Source: an uncultured Castellaniella sp.
GTDB taxonomy: Bacteria > Pseudomonadota > Gammaproteobacteria > Burkholderiales > Burkholderiaceae_B
DNA length: 64,000 bases
Direction of reading: 5' to 3'
Assembly: GCF_937988725.1 (NCBI RefSeq)
Contig: NZ_CALKHS010000004.1
Span: 414,708 to 478,707, forward strand
Each line of letters starts with the position of its first letter. The first letter of the stretch is position 1. A model generated the notes under the pieces. It ran no database searches. It had not been told where the DNA came from and saw only the letters and a program-made list of their open reading frames with translations. Shown here piece after piece: positions 9,151-17,441 of this stretch. The translations under genes were made by a program, and so were the position numbers.

Positions 9151-9818
9151 GCCGGCGATGCCTCGGTCAGGGGGCGCCGGCCCAGGACCCGGAGCACGGC
9201 ATTGAGGACAATGCCGTACAAAGGCACGAACAGCAACAGGCTGACGGTAAGCTTGATCGCGTAGTCCACCAGGGCGATTTCGACCCAGTGTTCCGCCATG
9301 AAGGGATTGCTGCTGTGCCAGAAGGCCACGGCGAAGAAGATCGCCGTGTCCAGCGCCTGTCCCAGCACGGCGGATGCGGAGGGCGCCACCCACCAGGGCA
9401 TGCTGCTGCGGCGGATGCGGTCGAAGACCTGCACGTCCAGCAACTGACCGAAGACGTAGGCCGCGAAGCTGGCCAGCGCGATGCGGAACACGAAGCCGTC
9501 GAAGACGGCCAGGGCGCCGGCCCCGTTGAAACGGCCCTCGTGGAACAGCACCGACACGATGTAGGACGCGATCAGCGCGGGCACCATCACGCGCGCGATC
9601 ACCCGGCGGGCCTGCGCCTTGCCGATCAGCCGCACGGTCAGGTCGGTGGCCAGGAAAATGAATGGGAAGCTGAAGGCGCCCCAGGTGCTGTGAAAGCCGA
9701 ACAGGTCGATCGGCAGCTGCACCAGGTAGTTGCTGGCGATGATGATGGCGATGTGGAAGGCGACCAGCAGGGCCAGATGGCGGGATGTCCGCGACGGCGG
9801 GACGAGCGTGGGTGTCAT
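9147..9818 (-). CDS. yhhQ: Queuosine precursor transporter (YhhQ/COG1738)
   Basis: This is a 223-residue inner-membrane protein with about six helices, proposed to import preQ0/preQ1. Family signatures include SNYLVQLPIDLFGFHSTWG, FPFIFLATDLTVRLIGK and LGQALDTAIFFAVAF. I chose ATG 9818 (MTPTLVPPSRTSRH) because it follows AAAAAGG and the first membrane helix then starts at about residue 14; the longer frame would add an unlikely Arg-rich extension running through the riboswitch. It overlaps queC by four bases. This pairing with queC and a preQ1-type leader fits salvage and synthesis of queuosine in one operon. Confidence 0.92.
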   Translation of the reverse strand: MTPTLVPPSRTSRHLALLVAFHIAIIIASNYLVQLPIDLFGFHSTWGAFSFPFIFLATDLTVRLIGKAQARRVIARVMVPALIASYIVSVLFHEGRFNGAGALAVFDGFVFRIALASFAAYVFGQLLDVQVFDRIRRSSMPWWVAPSASAVLGQALDTAIFFAVAFWHSSNPFMAEHWVEIALVDYAIKLTVSLLLFVPLYGIVLNAVLRVLGRRPLTEASPA

Positions 9819-9824
9819 GACGGA

Positions 9825-9856
9825 CCTTTTTGGTGGATGGGGTGAGGGAACCCATG
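9825..9856 (-). promoter_or_regulatory. Probable preQ1-I riboswitch upstream of yhhQ
   Basis: The minus-strand leader reads ATGGG-TTCCCTCAC-CCCAT, a five-pair stem with a C-rich loop. After it comes an A-rich tail, CCACCAAAAAGG. The GGTTC...ACCC core and the A-rich tail ending in a Shine-Dalgarno GG match the compact preQ1-I aptamer. The GG of the ribosome binding site can pair with loop C residues to close the pseudoknot, so ligand would block translation. This is a manual match; no covariance search was run. Confidence 0.65.
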
Positions 9857-9872
9857 AGCGAAATGCACGGGG

Positions 9873-9900
9873 ATTATACCCGGGCCGCCTGATGCGACAA
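9873..9900 (-). promoter_or_regulatory. Sigma-70 promoter of the yhhQ-queC operon
   Basis: The minus strand has TTGTCG, a 16-base spacer, and a perfect TATAAT (9878-9873). Transcription would start near 9866, ten bases ahead of the putative preQ1 aptamer, which gives the aptamer a natural place at the 5' end of the message. Confidence 0.7.
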
Positions 9901-9934
9901 TCGGGGCTTCCGTTTTTCAAGGACCGTTCCGATC

Positions 9935-10777
9935 ATGCCGACCTTCGATTTCAAGCAAGTGGATGTGTTCGCCAGCCAGCCCCTGAAGGGCAATCCGCTG
10001 GCGGTGGTCGTGGCCGCCGACGGATTGGCGGATGCGCGGATGGCGGCATTCGCCAACTGGACCAACCTGAGCGAAACCATCTTTCTGCTTCGGCCCACGA
10101 CGCCGCAGGCGGACTACCGCGTCCGGATCTTCACGCCGCGGGGCGAACTGCCCTTTGCCGGACACCCCACGCTGGGCGCCTGCGCCGTCTGGCTGGCAGG
10201 CGGAGGCCGGGCGCGCGGCGACCGGATCGTCCAGGAATGCGCGGCGGGCCTGATCACGCTGCGCCGCGACGGCCCGCTGGTGGCGTTCGCCGCGCCGCCC
10301 CTGCTGCGGTCGGAGCCGGTCGGACCGGAACTGCTGCCGCGCATTGCCGCCGGCCTGGGCCTGGATGCCGGCGACCTCCTGGAAGCGCGCTGGGTGGACA
10401 ACGGTCCCGGCTGGCTGGCGGTGCTGCTGGCCTCGCGCCGCCAGGTGCTGGCGTTGCGGCCCGATCCGGCCGCGCTCGGCAGCCTGAAAGTGGGGGTGGT
10501 CGCCCCCTGGGATCCGGCCGTCGACGGCGCGGAGGCGCAGTTCGAGGTCCGGGCGTTCGTGTCCGGCGCGGGCATCCTGGAGGACCCGGTGACCGGCAGC
10601 CTGAATGCCGGCGTGGCCCAATGGCTGATCGGCAGCGGCCGCGCGCCGGATGCCTATGTCGCGTCCCAGGGCACGGCGCTGGGCCGGGCGGGGCGCGTGC
10701 ACGTCCGGAAATCCGGCGCGGACATCTGGATCGGCGGCGAGGTCGTCACCTGCATCGAAGGCAAGGTGACGCTGTAG
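9935..10777 (+). CDS. PhzF family isomerase/epimerase
   Basis: This 280-residue protein has the diaminopimelate-epimerase-like double fold of the PhzF family. Visible signatures are the N-terminal FKQVDVFASQPLKGNPLAVV, the catalytic Glu in NWTNLSETIFL, FAGHPTLGACAVWL, and DPVTGSLNAGVAQWL. Relatives isomerise small acids; PhzF itself acts in phenazine synthesis, but there are no phenazine genes here, so the substrate is unknown. It is divergent from yhhQ and appears monocistronic. Confidence 0.9.
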   Translation: MPTFDFKQVDVFASQPLKGNPLAVVVAADGLADARMAAFANWTNLSETIFLLRPTTPQADYRVRIFTPRGELPFAGHPTLGACAVWLAGGGRARGDRIVQECAAGLITLRRDGPLVAFAAPPLLRSEPVGPELLPRIAAGLGLDAGDLLEARWVDNGPGWLAVLLASRRQVLALRPDPAALGSLKVGVVAPWDPAVDGAEAQFEVRAFVSGAGILEDPVTGSLNAGVAQWLIGSGRAPDAYVASQGTALGRAGRVHVRKSGADIWIGGEVVTCIEGKVTL

Positions 10778-10871
10778 CGCCCTGGAAGGATTGGCCGGCA
10801 AGATCCGGGCAGGAACGGATGGAGCCGGCCGCCTGTGCTGATCCATTCATAAGTTGAATGTCGGAATTTTG

Positions 10872-10890
10872 ATATTTAATTTGTAAATAT
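10872..10890. promoter_or_regulatory. AT-rich inverted repeat, possible operator
   Basis: ATATTTA and TAAATAT, separated by five bases, lie in the only AT-rich stretch of this intergenic region, upstream of the bicupin gene. The spacing fits a dimeric repressor or LysR-type site. The neighbouring LysR gene is a candidate regulator, but this is inference. Confidence 0.4.
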
Positions 10891-10928
10891 AGGGGGCCTC
10901 CGATATGGTGTGGATTCCCGCTTCCGGG

Positions 10929-10952
10929 GCTGCGGCGCGCATGCGCCGCAGC
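10929..10952 (+). promoter_or_regulatory. Leader hairpin ahead of bicupin gene
   Basis: GCTGCGGCG and CGCCGCAGC form a perfect nine-pair GC stem around CGCATG. It lies about 15 bases ahead of the GAGG ribosome binding site of the bicupin gene, so it is in the 5' leader if transcription starts in the AT-rich region upstream. Confidence 0.5.
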
Positions 10953-10978
10953 TTCACATGACCCCCGAGGAATTCCCC

Positions 10979-11815
10979 ATGTCCACGACCTACTATGCGC
11001 CGCATGGCGGCCATCCCCCCCAGACCGACCTGCTGACCGATCGCGCCATGTTCACCGAGGCGTACGCCGTCATCCCCAAAGGGGTGGTGCGTGACATCGT
11101 CACCAGCCACCTGCCGTTCTGGGACAACACCCGCCTGTGGGTGCTGGCCCGCCCGCTGACGGGCTTCGCCGAGACCTTTTCCCAGTACATCGTCGAGGTC
11201 GGCGCCGGCGGCGGCAGCGACCGGCCGGAACTGGATGCCGGGGCCGAAGGCGTGCTGTTCGTGGTCGAGGGGGAAATCGAGGTTACGCTGGACGGCGCGG
11301 CTCACACCCTGAAGCCGGGCGGCTACGCCTTCATCCCGCCCGCGTCGAACTGGACCCTGCGCAATCGCAGCGCGTCGGCGGCCCGGTTCCACTGGATCCG
11401 CAAGCGCTACCAGGCCGTGGAAGGCCTGGCCGCGCCCGAAGCCTTCTTCACCAACGAGCAGGACATCGAGCCCATCGCCATGCCGGATACCGAAGGCCGC
11501 TGGGTGACGACGCGCTTCGTGGACATGGCCGACATGCGCCACGACATGCACGTGAACATCGTCACCTTCCAGCCCGGCGGCATCATCCCGTTTGCCGAAA
11601 CCCACGTGATGGAACACGGTCTGTACGTGCTGGAAGGCCAGGCGGTCTACCGCCTGAACCAGGACTGGGTCGAAGTCCAGGCGGGCGATTTCATGTGGCT
11701 GCGCGCTTTCTGCCCGCAGGCCTGCTATGCCGGCGGCCCGAAGCCCTTCCGCTACCTGCTGTACAAGGACGTCAACCGCCACGCAGCTCTGACCCTGGGC
11801 GGTCTGGGCGGCTGA
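10979..11815 (+). CDS. Bicupin (S)-ureidoglycine aminohydrolase-like protein
   Basis: The 278-residue protein consists of two cupin domains. The first carries EGVLFVVEGEIEVTLDG, the second HVMEHGLYVLEGQAVY with an intact metal triad (ETH...EH) and QAGDFMWLRAFCPQACYAGG. Domain order and length match (S)-ureidoglycine aminohydrolase (YlbA/AllE), which releases ammonia from ureidoglycine in allantoin degradation using manganese. No other allantoin genes are adjacent, so the assignment rests on family resemblance. ATG 10979 follows GAGGAATTCCCC, a good ribosome site; the longer frame to 10910 lacks one and would run through the leader hairpin. Confidence 0.8.
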   Translation: MSTTYYAPHGGHPPQTDLLTDRAMFTEAYAVIPKGVVRDIVTSHLPFWDNTRLWVLARPLTGFAETFSQYIVEVGAGGGSDRPELDAGAEGVLFVVEGEIEVTLDGAAHTLKPGGYAFIPPASNWTLRNRSASAARFHWIRKRYQAVEGLAAPEAFFTNEQDIEPIAMPDTEGRWVTTRFVDMADMRHDMHVNIVTFQPGGIIPFAETHVMEHGLYVLEGQAVYRLNQDWVEVQAGDFMWLRAFCPQACYAGGPKPFRYLLYKDVNRHAALTLGGLGG

Positions 11816-11838
11816 TCGCGCTTTTTCCGAAAGCCTTT

Positions 11839-11874
11839 GAAAAGGGCGTCCTTCGCATGAAGGATGCCCTTTTC
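11839..11874. terminator. Bidirectional terminator between bicupin and LysR genes
   Basis: GAAAAGGGCGTCCTTC and GAAGGATGCCCTTTTC enclose GCAT. The 16-pair stem has one G-U pair and has A-rich and T-rich edges on both sides, so it can stop transcription from both convergent genes. Confidence 0.85.
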
Positions 11875-11913
11875 GCGTTCCAGGCCTGCGTGGCTTGCGT
11901 CGCCTGCCAGGCG

Positions 11914-12792
11914 TCAGGGCAGCAGCGGGGTCTCGCCGGCGAGCATGCCGGCCAGGGCCTGCGCAAGGGCCAGGACCGTGGCGTTGGCCGTGGGCCGGTG
12001 GAACAGCCCGATTTCGTATCCGTCGACGGGCGGCAGGCCGTCCCTGGCGCCGAGGACGGCGTGATCGGCGGTGACGGTGCGCCGCGGCAGCAGGCTGATG
12101 CCCAGGCCGGCGGCCACGGCGCTCTGGATGCCGTTCAGGCTGGAACAGGTGTAGGCGATGCGCCAGTTGCGGCCCATGGCCTCGATGCCGCGGATGATGT
12201 CGTCCCGGTACAGGCCGCGAGGCGGAAACGTCACCAGGGGCACCGGGTCGAGGTGCAGGCAGGGGTGTGTCGCGCTGTCGATCCAGGCCAGGGATTCGGC
12301 CTGGCAGGCGACGGCAGCGCGGCTGTGGCGGCGCTGCTTGGTCAGGATCAGGTCCAGTTCCCCGCGATCGAAGCTGGCGGTCAGGCCGGCGCAGAGTCCG
12401 CTGGTGATCTCCAGCTTGACCTGGGGATGGTCCCGGCTGAAGGCCGCCAGCACCTGCGTCGTGCGGCTGGCGACGAAGTCCTCGGGCACGCCCAGCCGCA
12501 CGGTGGTGGCGACGGCCGCGCCGGCCAGCACGTCCAGGAGCTGGTCGTTCAGGGCCAGCAGATGGCGGGCATGGCTCAGCAGCGCCTGGCCGGCTTCGGT
12601 CGGCAGGACCTCGCGGTTGCCCCGGTCCAGCAGCCGGTGGCCGGCCATGTCTTCGAGGCGGCGAATTTTCTGGCTGATCGTGGATTGGGTGGAGTGGAGC
12701 CGCGCGGCCGCGGCCGTGAAGCCGCCGCAGTCCACGACCGTGACGAGGGCTTTCAGCAGGTCCAGGTCGAAGAGCGGCCGATTCGGTGTCAT
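11914..12792 (-). CDS. LysR family transcriptional regulator
   Basis: This is a 292-residue regulator. Residues about 8-65 are the winged helix-turn-helix (LLKALVTVVDCGGFTAAAA, HSTQSTISQKIRRLEDMAG), and the rest is a periplasmic-binding-like effector domain (LGVPEDFVASRTTQVLAAF, AVAAGLGISLLPRR). I chose ATG 12792 because GGAAG stands five bases before it; two upstream ATGs are possible. It is divergent from the DadA-like oxidase gene and convergent with the bicupin gene, so the oxidase gene is a plausible target. The effector is unknown. Confidence 0.92.
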   Translation of the reverse strand: MTPNRPLFDLDLLKALVTVVDCGGFTAAAARLHSTQSTISQKIRRLEDMAGHRLLDRGNREVLPTEAGQALLSHARHLLALNDQLLDVLAGAAVATTVRLGVPEDFVASRTTQVLAAFSRDHPQVKLEITSGLCAGLTASFDRGELDLILTKQRRHSRAAVACQAESLAWIDSATHPCLHLDPVPLVTFPPRGLYRDDIIRGIEAMGRNWRIAYTCSSLNGIQSAVAAGLGISLLPRRTVTADHAVLGARDGLPPVDGYEIGLFHRPTANATVLALAQALAGMLAGETPLLP

Positions 12793-12981
12793 GTGGGCTT
12801 CCATTGCATGATCCGGTTTGCGAATGGAGTGCCTTGCTTTTAACACGAAGGTCCGGGCCCGGTAAATTCAGCGGCTCCCCGCGCCGAGACGCTTCCGCCG
12901 GCCAGCGCGCGGGGAGCCGCTGCGGGGCCGGCGGCGCGTGTTATCGTGCGGCGATCGACCATCATCGCGCATCCATCCGAC

Positions 12982-14247
12982 ATGTCCAACTCGCAAGGCG
13001 CGGCCTCCGGCGTCATCGTCATCGGCGGCGGGATCATCGGCACGCTGGCCGCCTGCCGTCTGCTGGAGTCCGGCCTGTCCGTCACCCTGATCGAGGCCGA
13101 TCCGGAGGGGCTGTGCTGCTCGACCGGCAATGCGGGGAGCCTCAGCGCGGGCTCGGTGGCCCCCCTGGGCATGCCCGGCGTCTGGAAGCAGGTGCCCGCC
13201 ATGCTGCTGGACCGGGACGGGCCGCTCAGCGTCCGCGCGGATTACGCATTGCGCGTCGCGCCGTGGCTGATCCGATTCCTGCGCGCGTCGGCGCCGGCCC
13301 GGGTCGAACGCGCCGCCTCGGCCCTGCACGCGCTGAACGCGCCTTCCGTCGCCCTGTACCGTGAATGGACGCGCCGGATCGGCGCGCCGGAACTGCTGCG
13401 GGCGACCGGGCAGTTGCAGGTCTATCAAAGCGCGCAGGCCGTCGAAAAGGACGCCCGCGGCTGGCGCATGAGGCGTGAACACGGGGTCGACGTGCGCGAT
13501 GTGGATTCCGCGGAGCTGCACGAACTCGAGCCCGGCGTCGGCCCCCAGTTCACCCGGGGCGTCTTCCTGCCAGACGAGGGCATGATCGTGAATCCCGGGC
13601 GGTTGCTCGAAGCTTCGCGCGCGATGTTCGCGGCGGCGGGTGGCGACATCGTCCAGGCGCGCGTGGATTCCGTGACGCCGGTCGGCAGCGATCGGGTCGC
13701 CGTGCGCACGGATCGCGGCATCCGCGAGGCGGCCAAGGCCGTCATCGCCGCGGGCGCCTGGTCGCATCGCCTGGCGGGCGGCCTGGGCGACCGGCTGCCG
13801 CTGGAGTCGCAGCGGGGTTATCACGTCCTGATGCGCAATCCCGGGGTCGCGCTGCGGCGGCCGGTGGTCTTCGCCGAAGCCAAGATCTTCGCGACGCCCA
13901 TGGAGATGGGCCTGCGGGTGGCGGGCACGGTGGAATTCGGCAGCCTGGAAACCCCGCCCAACCCGCGCCGCGCCCAGGCCCTGCTGCGCAACAGCCGGAA
14001 GCTCTTTCCGCAACTGGATGTCGGCGCGCCGGAGGACCGGGTCGAATGGATGGGGAATCGGCCCTGCTTCCCCGATTCGTTGCCGGTCATCGACCATGCG
14101 CGCGATTCCAGGCGGGTGGTCTATGCGTTCGGCCACGGCCATCTGGGCCTGACGCAGGCGCCGGCGACCGCCCGGGCCGTGGCGGATCTGGTGTTGGAGC
14201 GGCCCTCGGAGATCGACCTGGCCCCGTATGGCGCGCGGCGCTTCTGA
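12982..14247 (+). CDS. FAD-dependent oxidoreductase, DadA-like (D-amino acid dehydrogenase family)
   Basis: This is a DAO-superfamily flavoenzyme of about 421 residues. The dinucleotide-binding motif IVIGGGIIGTLAACRLLESG starts near residue 10, followed by CCSTGNAGSLSAGSVAPLG, the second FAD contact VIAAGAWSHRLAG, and a C-terminal YAFGHGHLGLTQAPATAR. These fit DadA-type dehydrogenases that oxidise D-amino acids or related amines and pass electrons to the respiratory chain. The substrate is not known. I favour ATG 12982; a GTG at 12946 is also open. It is divergent from the LysR gene, which probably controls it. Confidence 0.85.
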   Translation: MSNSQGAASGVIVIGGGIIGTLAACRLLESGLSVTLIEADPEGLCCSTGNAGSLSAGSVAPLGMPGVWKQVPAMLLDRDGPLSVRADYALRVAPWLIRFLRASAPARVERAASALHALNAPSVALYREWTRRIGAPELLRATGQLQVYQSAQAVEKDARGWRMRREHGVDVRDVDSAELHELEPGVGPQFTRGVFLPDEGMIVNPGRLLEASRAMFAAAGGDIVQARVDSVTPVGSDRVAVRTDRGIREAAKAVIAAGAWSHRLAGGLGDRLPLESQRGYHVLMRNPGVALRRPVVFAEAKIFATPMEMGLRVAGTVEFGSLETPPNPRRAQALLRNSRKLFPQLDVGAPEDRVEWMGNRPCFPDSLPVIDHARDSRRVVYAFGHGHLGLTQAPATARAVADLVLERPSEIDLAPYGARRF

Positions 14248-14262
14248 TCGGCGGCGTGTTCC

Positions 14263-14880
14263 CTAGCGCAGGTCGCCGCCCCGCAGCCATGTCAGGTAGG
14301 CCGCGCGGGTGGCGGCGGAGACGGATTCCAGCGCTTTCTGGTGCTTGACCTGGTGCCGCAGCGCCAGCCGCGCGTCGGCCACGGCGCGGGATTTGCAGAA
14401 CCAGTGGCAGCTGTGCTGGAACAGGTAGAGCTCCGCCGACAGGTGGTAGGCGCGGTCTTTCGGGTTCAGGCGGTCTTCATTGTCCACGACGCGGCGCAGC
14501 CCGGCGGCGTGGATGCGCAGCAGTTCGCGGAAATCCCGGGTCGATGCGGGCAGCAGGCGCTCGATGTAGGGCACGCAGAAGGGCAGCACGCCCATGCGGG
14601 TGGCCTGAGCATCCTCTTTTTGCATGGAATCGGCCAGCGCGCGCATCTGCGCCGCCACGCTGTTTTCGGCCTGGGCGAAGGTCTCCAGCACCTGGAGCTG
14701 GCGGCTTTCCTCTTTTTCGTGGATGGCGCGGGTGTAGCCCTGCGTCAGCGTTTCCATGTGGCGTTCGAGCTGCAGATCGGCCAGGTGGCGTCCCAGCAGC
14801 GCGATGCGGGCGCGCTGGCAGCGCAGGCACAGCAGCCGCCATGTCACGATGACGGCCAATAGGGTTAAGGCGATATCCAT
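14263..14880 (-). CDS. Hypothetical protein with N-terminal membrane anchor
   Basis: The 205-residue protein has one N-terminal hydrophobic segment (MDIALTLLAVIVTWRLLCLRC), then a charged, helix-rich cytoplasmic region with Glu/Gln-rich stretches that could form coiled coils (about 35-100). It ends in a His/Cys-rich helix block. I recognise no domain. The start is ATG 14880; the frame stays open upstream but without a ribosome site. It is convergent with the DadA-like gene, 15 bp apart. Confidence 0.6.
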   Translation of the reverse strand: MDIALTLLAVIVTWRLLCLRCQRARIALLGRHLADLQLERHMETLTQGYTRAIHEKEESRQLQVLETFAQAENSVAAQMRALADSMQKEDAQATRMGVLPFCVPYIERLLPASTRDFRELLRIHAAGLRRVVDNEDRLNPKDRAYHLSAELYLFQHSCHWFCKSRAVADARLALRHQVKHQKALESVSAATRAAYLTWLRGGDLR

Positions 14881-14938
14881 TGTTCGGGTTCTCTGATCGT
14901 TTGATTCGGCCGTTCGGCCAGGGCGGCTTGCGCGCGGT

Positions 14939-15190
14939 TCAGGCGTCGAAGGGCTGCTTGCCCACGGCCTCGGCCACGTAGTCGACAAAGCAGGTGATGC
15001 GCGCCGCCAGCGCCGTGTGCCGCAGCGTTTCGGCGCTGGAGGACGCGATCGTCGGCCGGATGCGCAGGACGTCGCTCGCGGCGTTGCGCAGCGGCCAGTC
15101 GTTCAGGGTCTCGGGCTGGGTGAAGCCCGGCGGCGCGTGGGTTCCCATCTGCCCCTCGGCCTGATCCACCGAGGCCAGGATGGTCTTCAT
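14939..15190 (-). pseudogene. LysR regulator remnant with internal deletion
   Basis: The 83-residue frame contains a fragment of a LysR effector domain (FTQPETLNDWPLR, VLRIRPTIASSSAETLRHTAL). It jumps directly to what looks like the far C-terminus of a LysR protein (ARITCFVDYVAEAVGKQPFDA). The DNA-binding half is missing and the segment normally reading 'GxGIxxLP' is absent. I infer a LysR gene reduced by at least one large deletion. LysR genes commonly stand divergent from aldo/keto reductase and Old Yellow Enzyme genes, and here the remnant lies exactly there. Confidence 0.65.
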
Positions 15191-15289
15191 CTTTGAATTT
15201 AAGTCAATAGAGTTTGTTTTATGGCGGGCTTAATCCGCAAATGTAAATCTAGCATACTGCCTCCATTCCTCAACGACTCGGGCGCCTCC

Positions 15290-15421
15290 ATGAGCAACAT
15301 TCCTTCTCTCGGCGTCGGCGCCTTCCGCCTCACCGGCCCGCGCCGGTCAATGGATGGCGTGGCGCTGCCCGAATTCATGGAGGCCCCGACCTCGATCCCC
15401 AAAGAGACCTGCAATGTCTGA
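15290..15421 (+). pseudogene. Aldo/keto reductase (DkgB-like) remnant
   Basis: The frame starts MSNIPSLGVGAFRLTG, which is the canonical first strand of DkgB-type aldo/keto reductases. After about 16 residues it leaves the family pattern and ends within 43 codons, overlapping the start of the Old Yellow Enzyme gene. The catalytic Asp, Tyr, Lys and His are all gone. It looks like the N-terminus of a reductase gene fused by deletion to a short 3' remainder. It may still serve as a leader for translation of the next gene. Confidence 0.6.
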
Positions 15422-16532
15422 TATTCAAGATCCCCTGTTCAAACCGCATGCTCTGGGCGCCCTCGAACTCCCCAACCGCATCGTGATGCCGCCGATGACG
15501 CGCTCGCGCGCCAGCCAGCCCGGCGACGTGCCCAACGCGCTGATGGCCGAATACTATGCCCAGCGCGCCAGCGCCGGCCTGATCATCAGCGAGGGCGCCT
15601 GGATTTCGCCGCTGGGCAAGGGCTACGCCTGGACGCCTGGCATCCATACCCCCGAGCAGATCGCCGGCTGGCGGCTGGTGACCGAGGCCGTTCACGCCGC
15701 CGGCGGGCGCATCTTCGCGCAGTTGTGGCACGTGGGCCGCCTGAGCCACACCAGCCTGCTGGACGGACAGTCGCCCGTCTCCTCCTCGGCCATCCAGGCC
15801 CGGGGCGTGAACGTGTTCGTGGCGGATGACGACGGCAAGCCCGGGTTTGTCCAGGCTTCCATGCCGCGCGCCTTGAGCGTCGACGAGATCCGCGCCATTG
15901 TGGGCGACTATCGCCAGGCCGCGCGCAATGCGATGGCGGCCGGCTTCGACGGCGTCGAGCTGCATGCCGCCAACGGCTATCTGGTCAACCAGTTCATCGA
16001 TTCCAACGCCAACGACCGCACGGACGCATACGGCGGTTCGCTGGAGAACCGCCTGCGCTTCCTGGGCGAGGTGGCGGACGCGCTGATCGAAGGCGCCGGC
16101 GCCGCAGGCCGCGTCGGCATCCGCCTGGCGCCGCTGACCACGCTCAACGGCTGCGAGGATGCGGACCCTGAAACCACTTACCTGGGGGCGGCCAGGCTGC
16201 TTGCCCGCCTCGGCGTGGGCTACATCCACATCGCCGAGGCCGACTGGGAGCAGGCCCCGCACATGCCTGTCTCGTTCAAGCGGCGTTTGCGCGAGTCATT
16301 CCCCGGCGCCATGATCTATGCCGGCGCCTATACCGCCGAGCGCGCCCGTCAGGCCTTGGAAGAGGGTTGGGCCGACCTGATCGGCTTCGGCCGCCCCTTC
16401 GTCGCCAATCCCGATCTGCCCGAGCGCCTGCGCCTCGGGGCGCCGCTTGCCCTGCCGGAGCGCGAAACGCTGTTCGGCGGCGGCGAGCGCGGCCTGACCG
16501 ATTATCCCGCCCTGGAGTCCGCGGCGGCCTGA
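15414..16532 (+). CDS. Old Yellow Enzyme family flavin oxidoreductase (NemA-like)
   Basis: This is a 372-residue FMN-dependent ene-reductase of the NemA/OYE family. Signatures include RIVMPPMTRSRA near the N-terminus, IFAQLWHVGRLSH, the FMN/substrate-binding GFDGVELHAANGYLVNQFID, the catalytic Tyr block TDAYGGSLENRLRF, and the phosphate-binding DLIGFGRPFVANPDLP. It would reduce activated C=C bonds or nitro compounds with NAD(P)H. ATG 15414 follows AAAGAGA and gives the usual family N-terminus (MSDIQDPLFKPHALGALEL). It overlaps the reductase remnant by eight bases. Its 3' end overlaps the convergent nucleosidase gene by 31 bases. Confidence 0.93.
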   Translation: MSDIQDPLFKPHALGALELPNRIVMPPMTRSRASQPGDVPNALMAEYYAQRASAGLIISEGAWISPLGKGYAWTPGIHTPEQIAGWRLVTEAVHAAGGRIFAQLWHVGRLSHTSLLDGQSPVSSSAIQARGVNVFVADDDGKPGFVQASMPRALSVDEIRAIVGDYRQAARNAMAAGFDGVELHAANGYLVNQFIDSNANDRTDAYGGSLENRLRFLGEVADALIEGAGAAGRVGIRLAPLTTLNGCEDADPETTYLGAARLLARLGVGYIHIAEADWEQAPHMPVSFKRRLRESFPGAMIYAGAYTAERARQALEEGWADLIGFGRPFVANPDLPERLRLGAPLALPERETLFGGGERGLTDYPALESAAA

Positions 16533-17302
16533 GACCCGCTTAGCCAGCGCCGGATGATCGCCACGCTGTAGCGCGACTCCACTTCGGTGATGAACCGGGG
16601 GAAGTCCACGCTGGCTGAATCGTCCGCCCGGTCGGACATGATGCGCACGGCCGCGAACGGGATACCCCATTCGTGGCAGACCTGGGCCACTGCCGCGCCT
16701 TCCATCTCCACGGCCAGCGCATCGGGCAGGGCGCCGCGCAGCGCCGTGCTTTCCGCCGCCGTCGATACGAACCGGTCGCCGCTGACGATCAGGCCCGAGT
16801 GGACGCGGGGCGCCGTCAGGCCGAAGGCGTGCATGACCGCGTCCCCCACCAGGGACGATGGATCCGCCAGCACGTCGCGCGCGCTGCGGCTCAGGCCGTC
16901 GGCCAGCGCCGCGTCGGCCTCGAATCGGGCGATGCCCGTCAAGGGGATTTCCCATCGGGGAAACAGGGGTGACGCGTCGACGTCGTGCTGCAGGAACTCG
17001 GTCGATACGACCACGTCGCCGATGGCCACCTGCGGCGACAAAGCGCCCGCCACGCCGGTGAAGATCATGGCGCGGACGCCGAACCGCGACGCCAGCGCGG
17101 CGGCCGTCGCCGCCGCCGCCACTTTGCCCACGCGGGACAGCACCAGGACGACCGGGCGGCCGTCCAGGTCGCCGATCCAGAATTCGCGGCTGCCGAGGTG
17201 GACGCATTGCCCGCCCCGCATCAGCGCGAGCAGGCCGCTCAGTTCCTGGTGCAGGGCGGCGATGATGCCGATGGGGCTGGCTGGGTTCGGGGCGGTGGTC
17301 AC
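16502..17302 (-). CDS. mtnN: 5'-methylthioadenosine/S-adenosylhomocysteine nucleosidase
   Basis: The 266-residue enzyme cleaves the adenine from MTA or SAH in methionine salvage and the activated methyl cycle. Family motifs are present: IGIIAALHQELSGL (catalytic Glu), GVAGALSPQVAIGDVVVS, GLIVSGDRFVS, the purine-contact AVEMEGAAVAQVC and IMSDRADDSASVDF (catalytic Asp). It is slightly longer than the Escherichia coli enzyme at both ends. The start codon is GTG (17302). The gene lies downstream of fhuB on the same strand with a 140-bp gap, so co-transcription with the iron locus is possible but not evident. Confidence 0.9.
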   Translation of the reverse strand: MTTAPNPASPIGIIAALHQELSGLLALMRGGQCVHLGSREFWIGDLDGRPVVLVLSRVGKVAAAATAAALASRFGVRAMIFTGVAGALSPQVAIGDVVVSTEFLQHDVDASPLFPRWEIPLTGIARFEADAALADGLSRSARDVLADPSSLVGDAVMHAFGLTAPRVHSGLIVSGDRFVSTAAESTALRGALPDALAVEMEGAAVAQVCHEWGIPFAAVRIMSDRADDSASVDFPRFITEVESRYSVAIIRRWLSGSQAAADSRAG

Positions 17303-17441
17303 GGGTGTTCTCTATTTGATCGGGAGTCTGTTCGCCCAGGATCCGCGCGGCGTGTTTTCGGGCGAGGCGATAGGATACCGTGACGGCGCATGCCTGTTCC
17401 CGGCCGCCTCGCCTGAGCGGCTTCCGCCGGGCCATGACGGC

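Noticed and set aside
9151..9855. N-terminal extension of queC to 9855
   Set aside because: Out-of-frame reading of yhhQ; QueC family proteins begin just before the SGGQDS motif.
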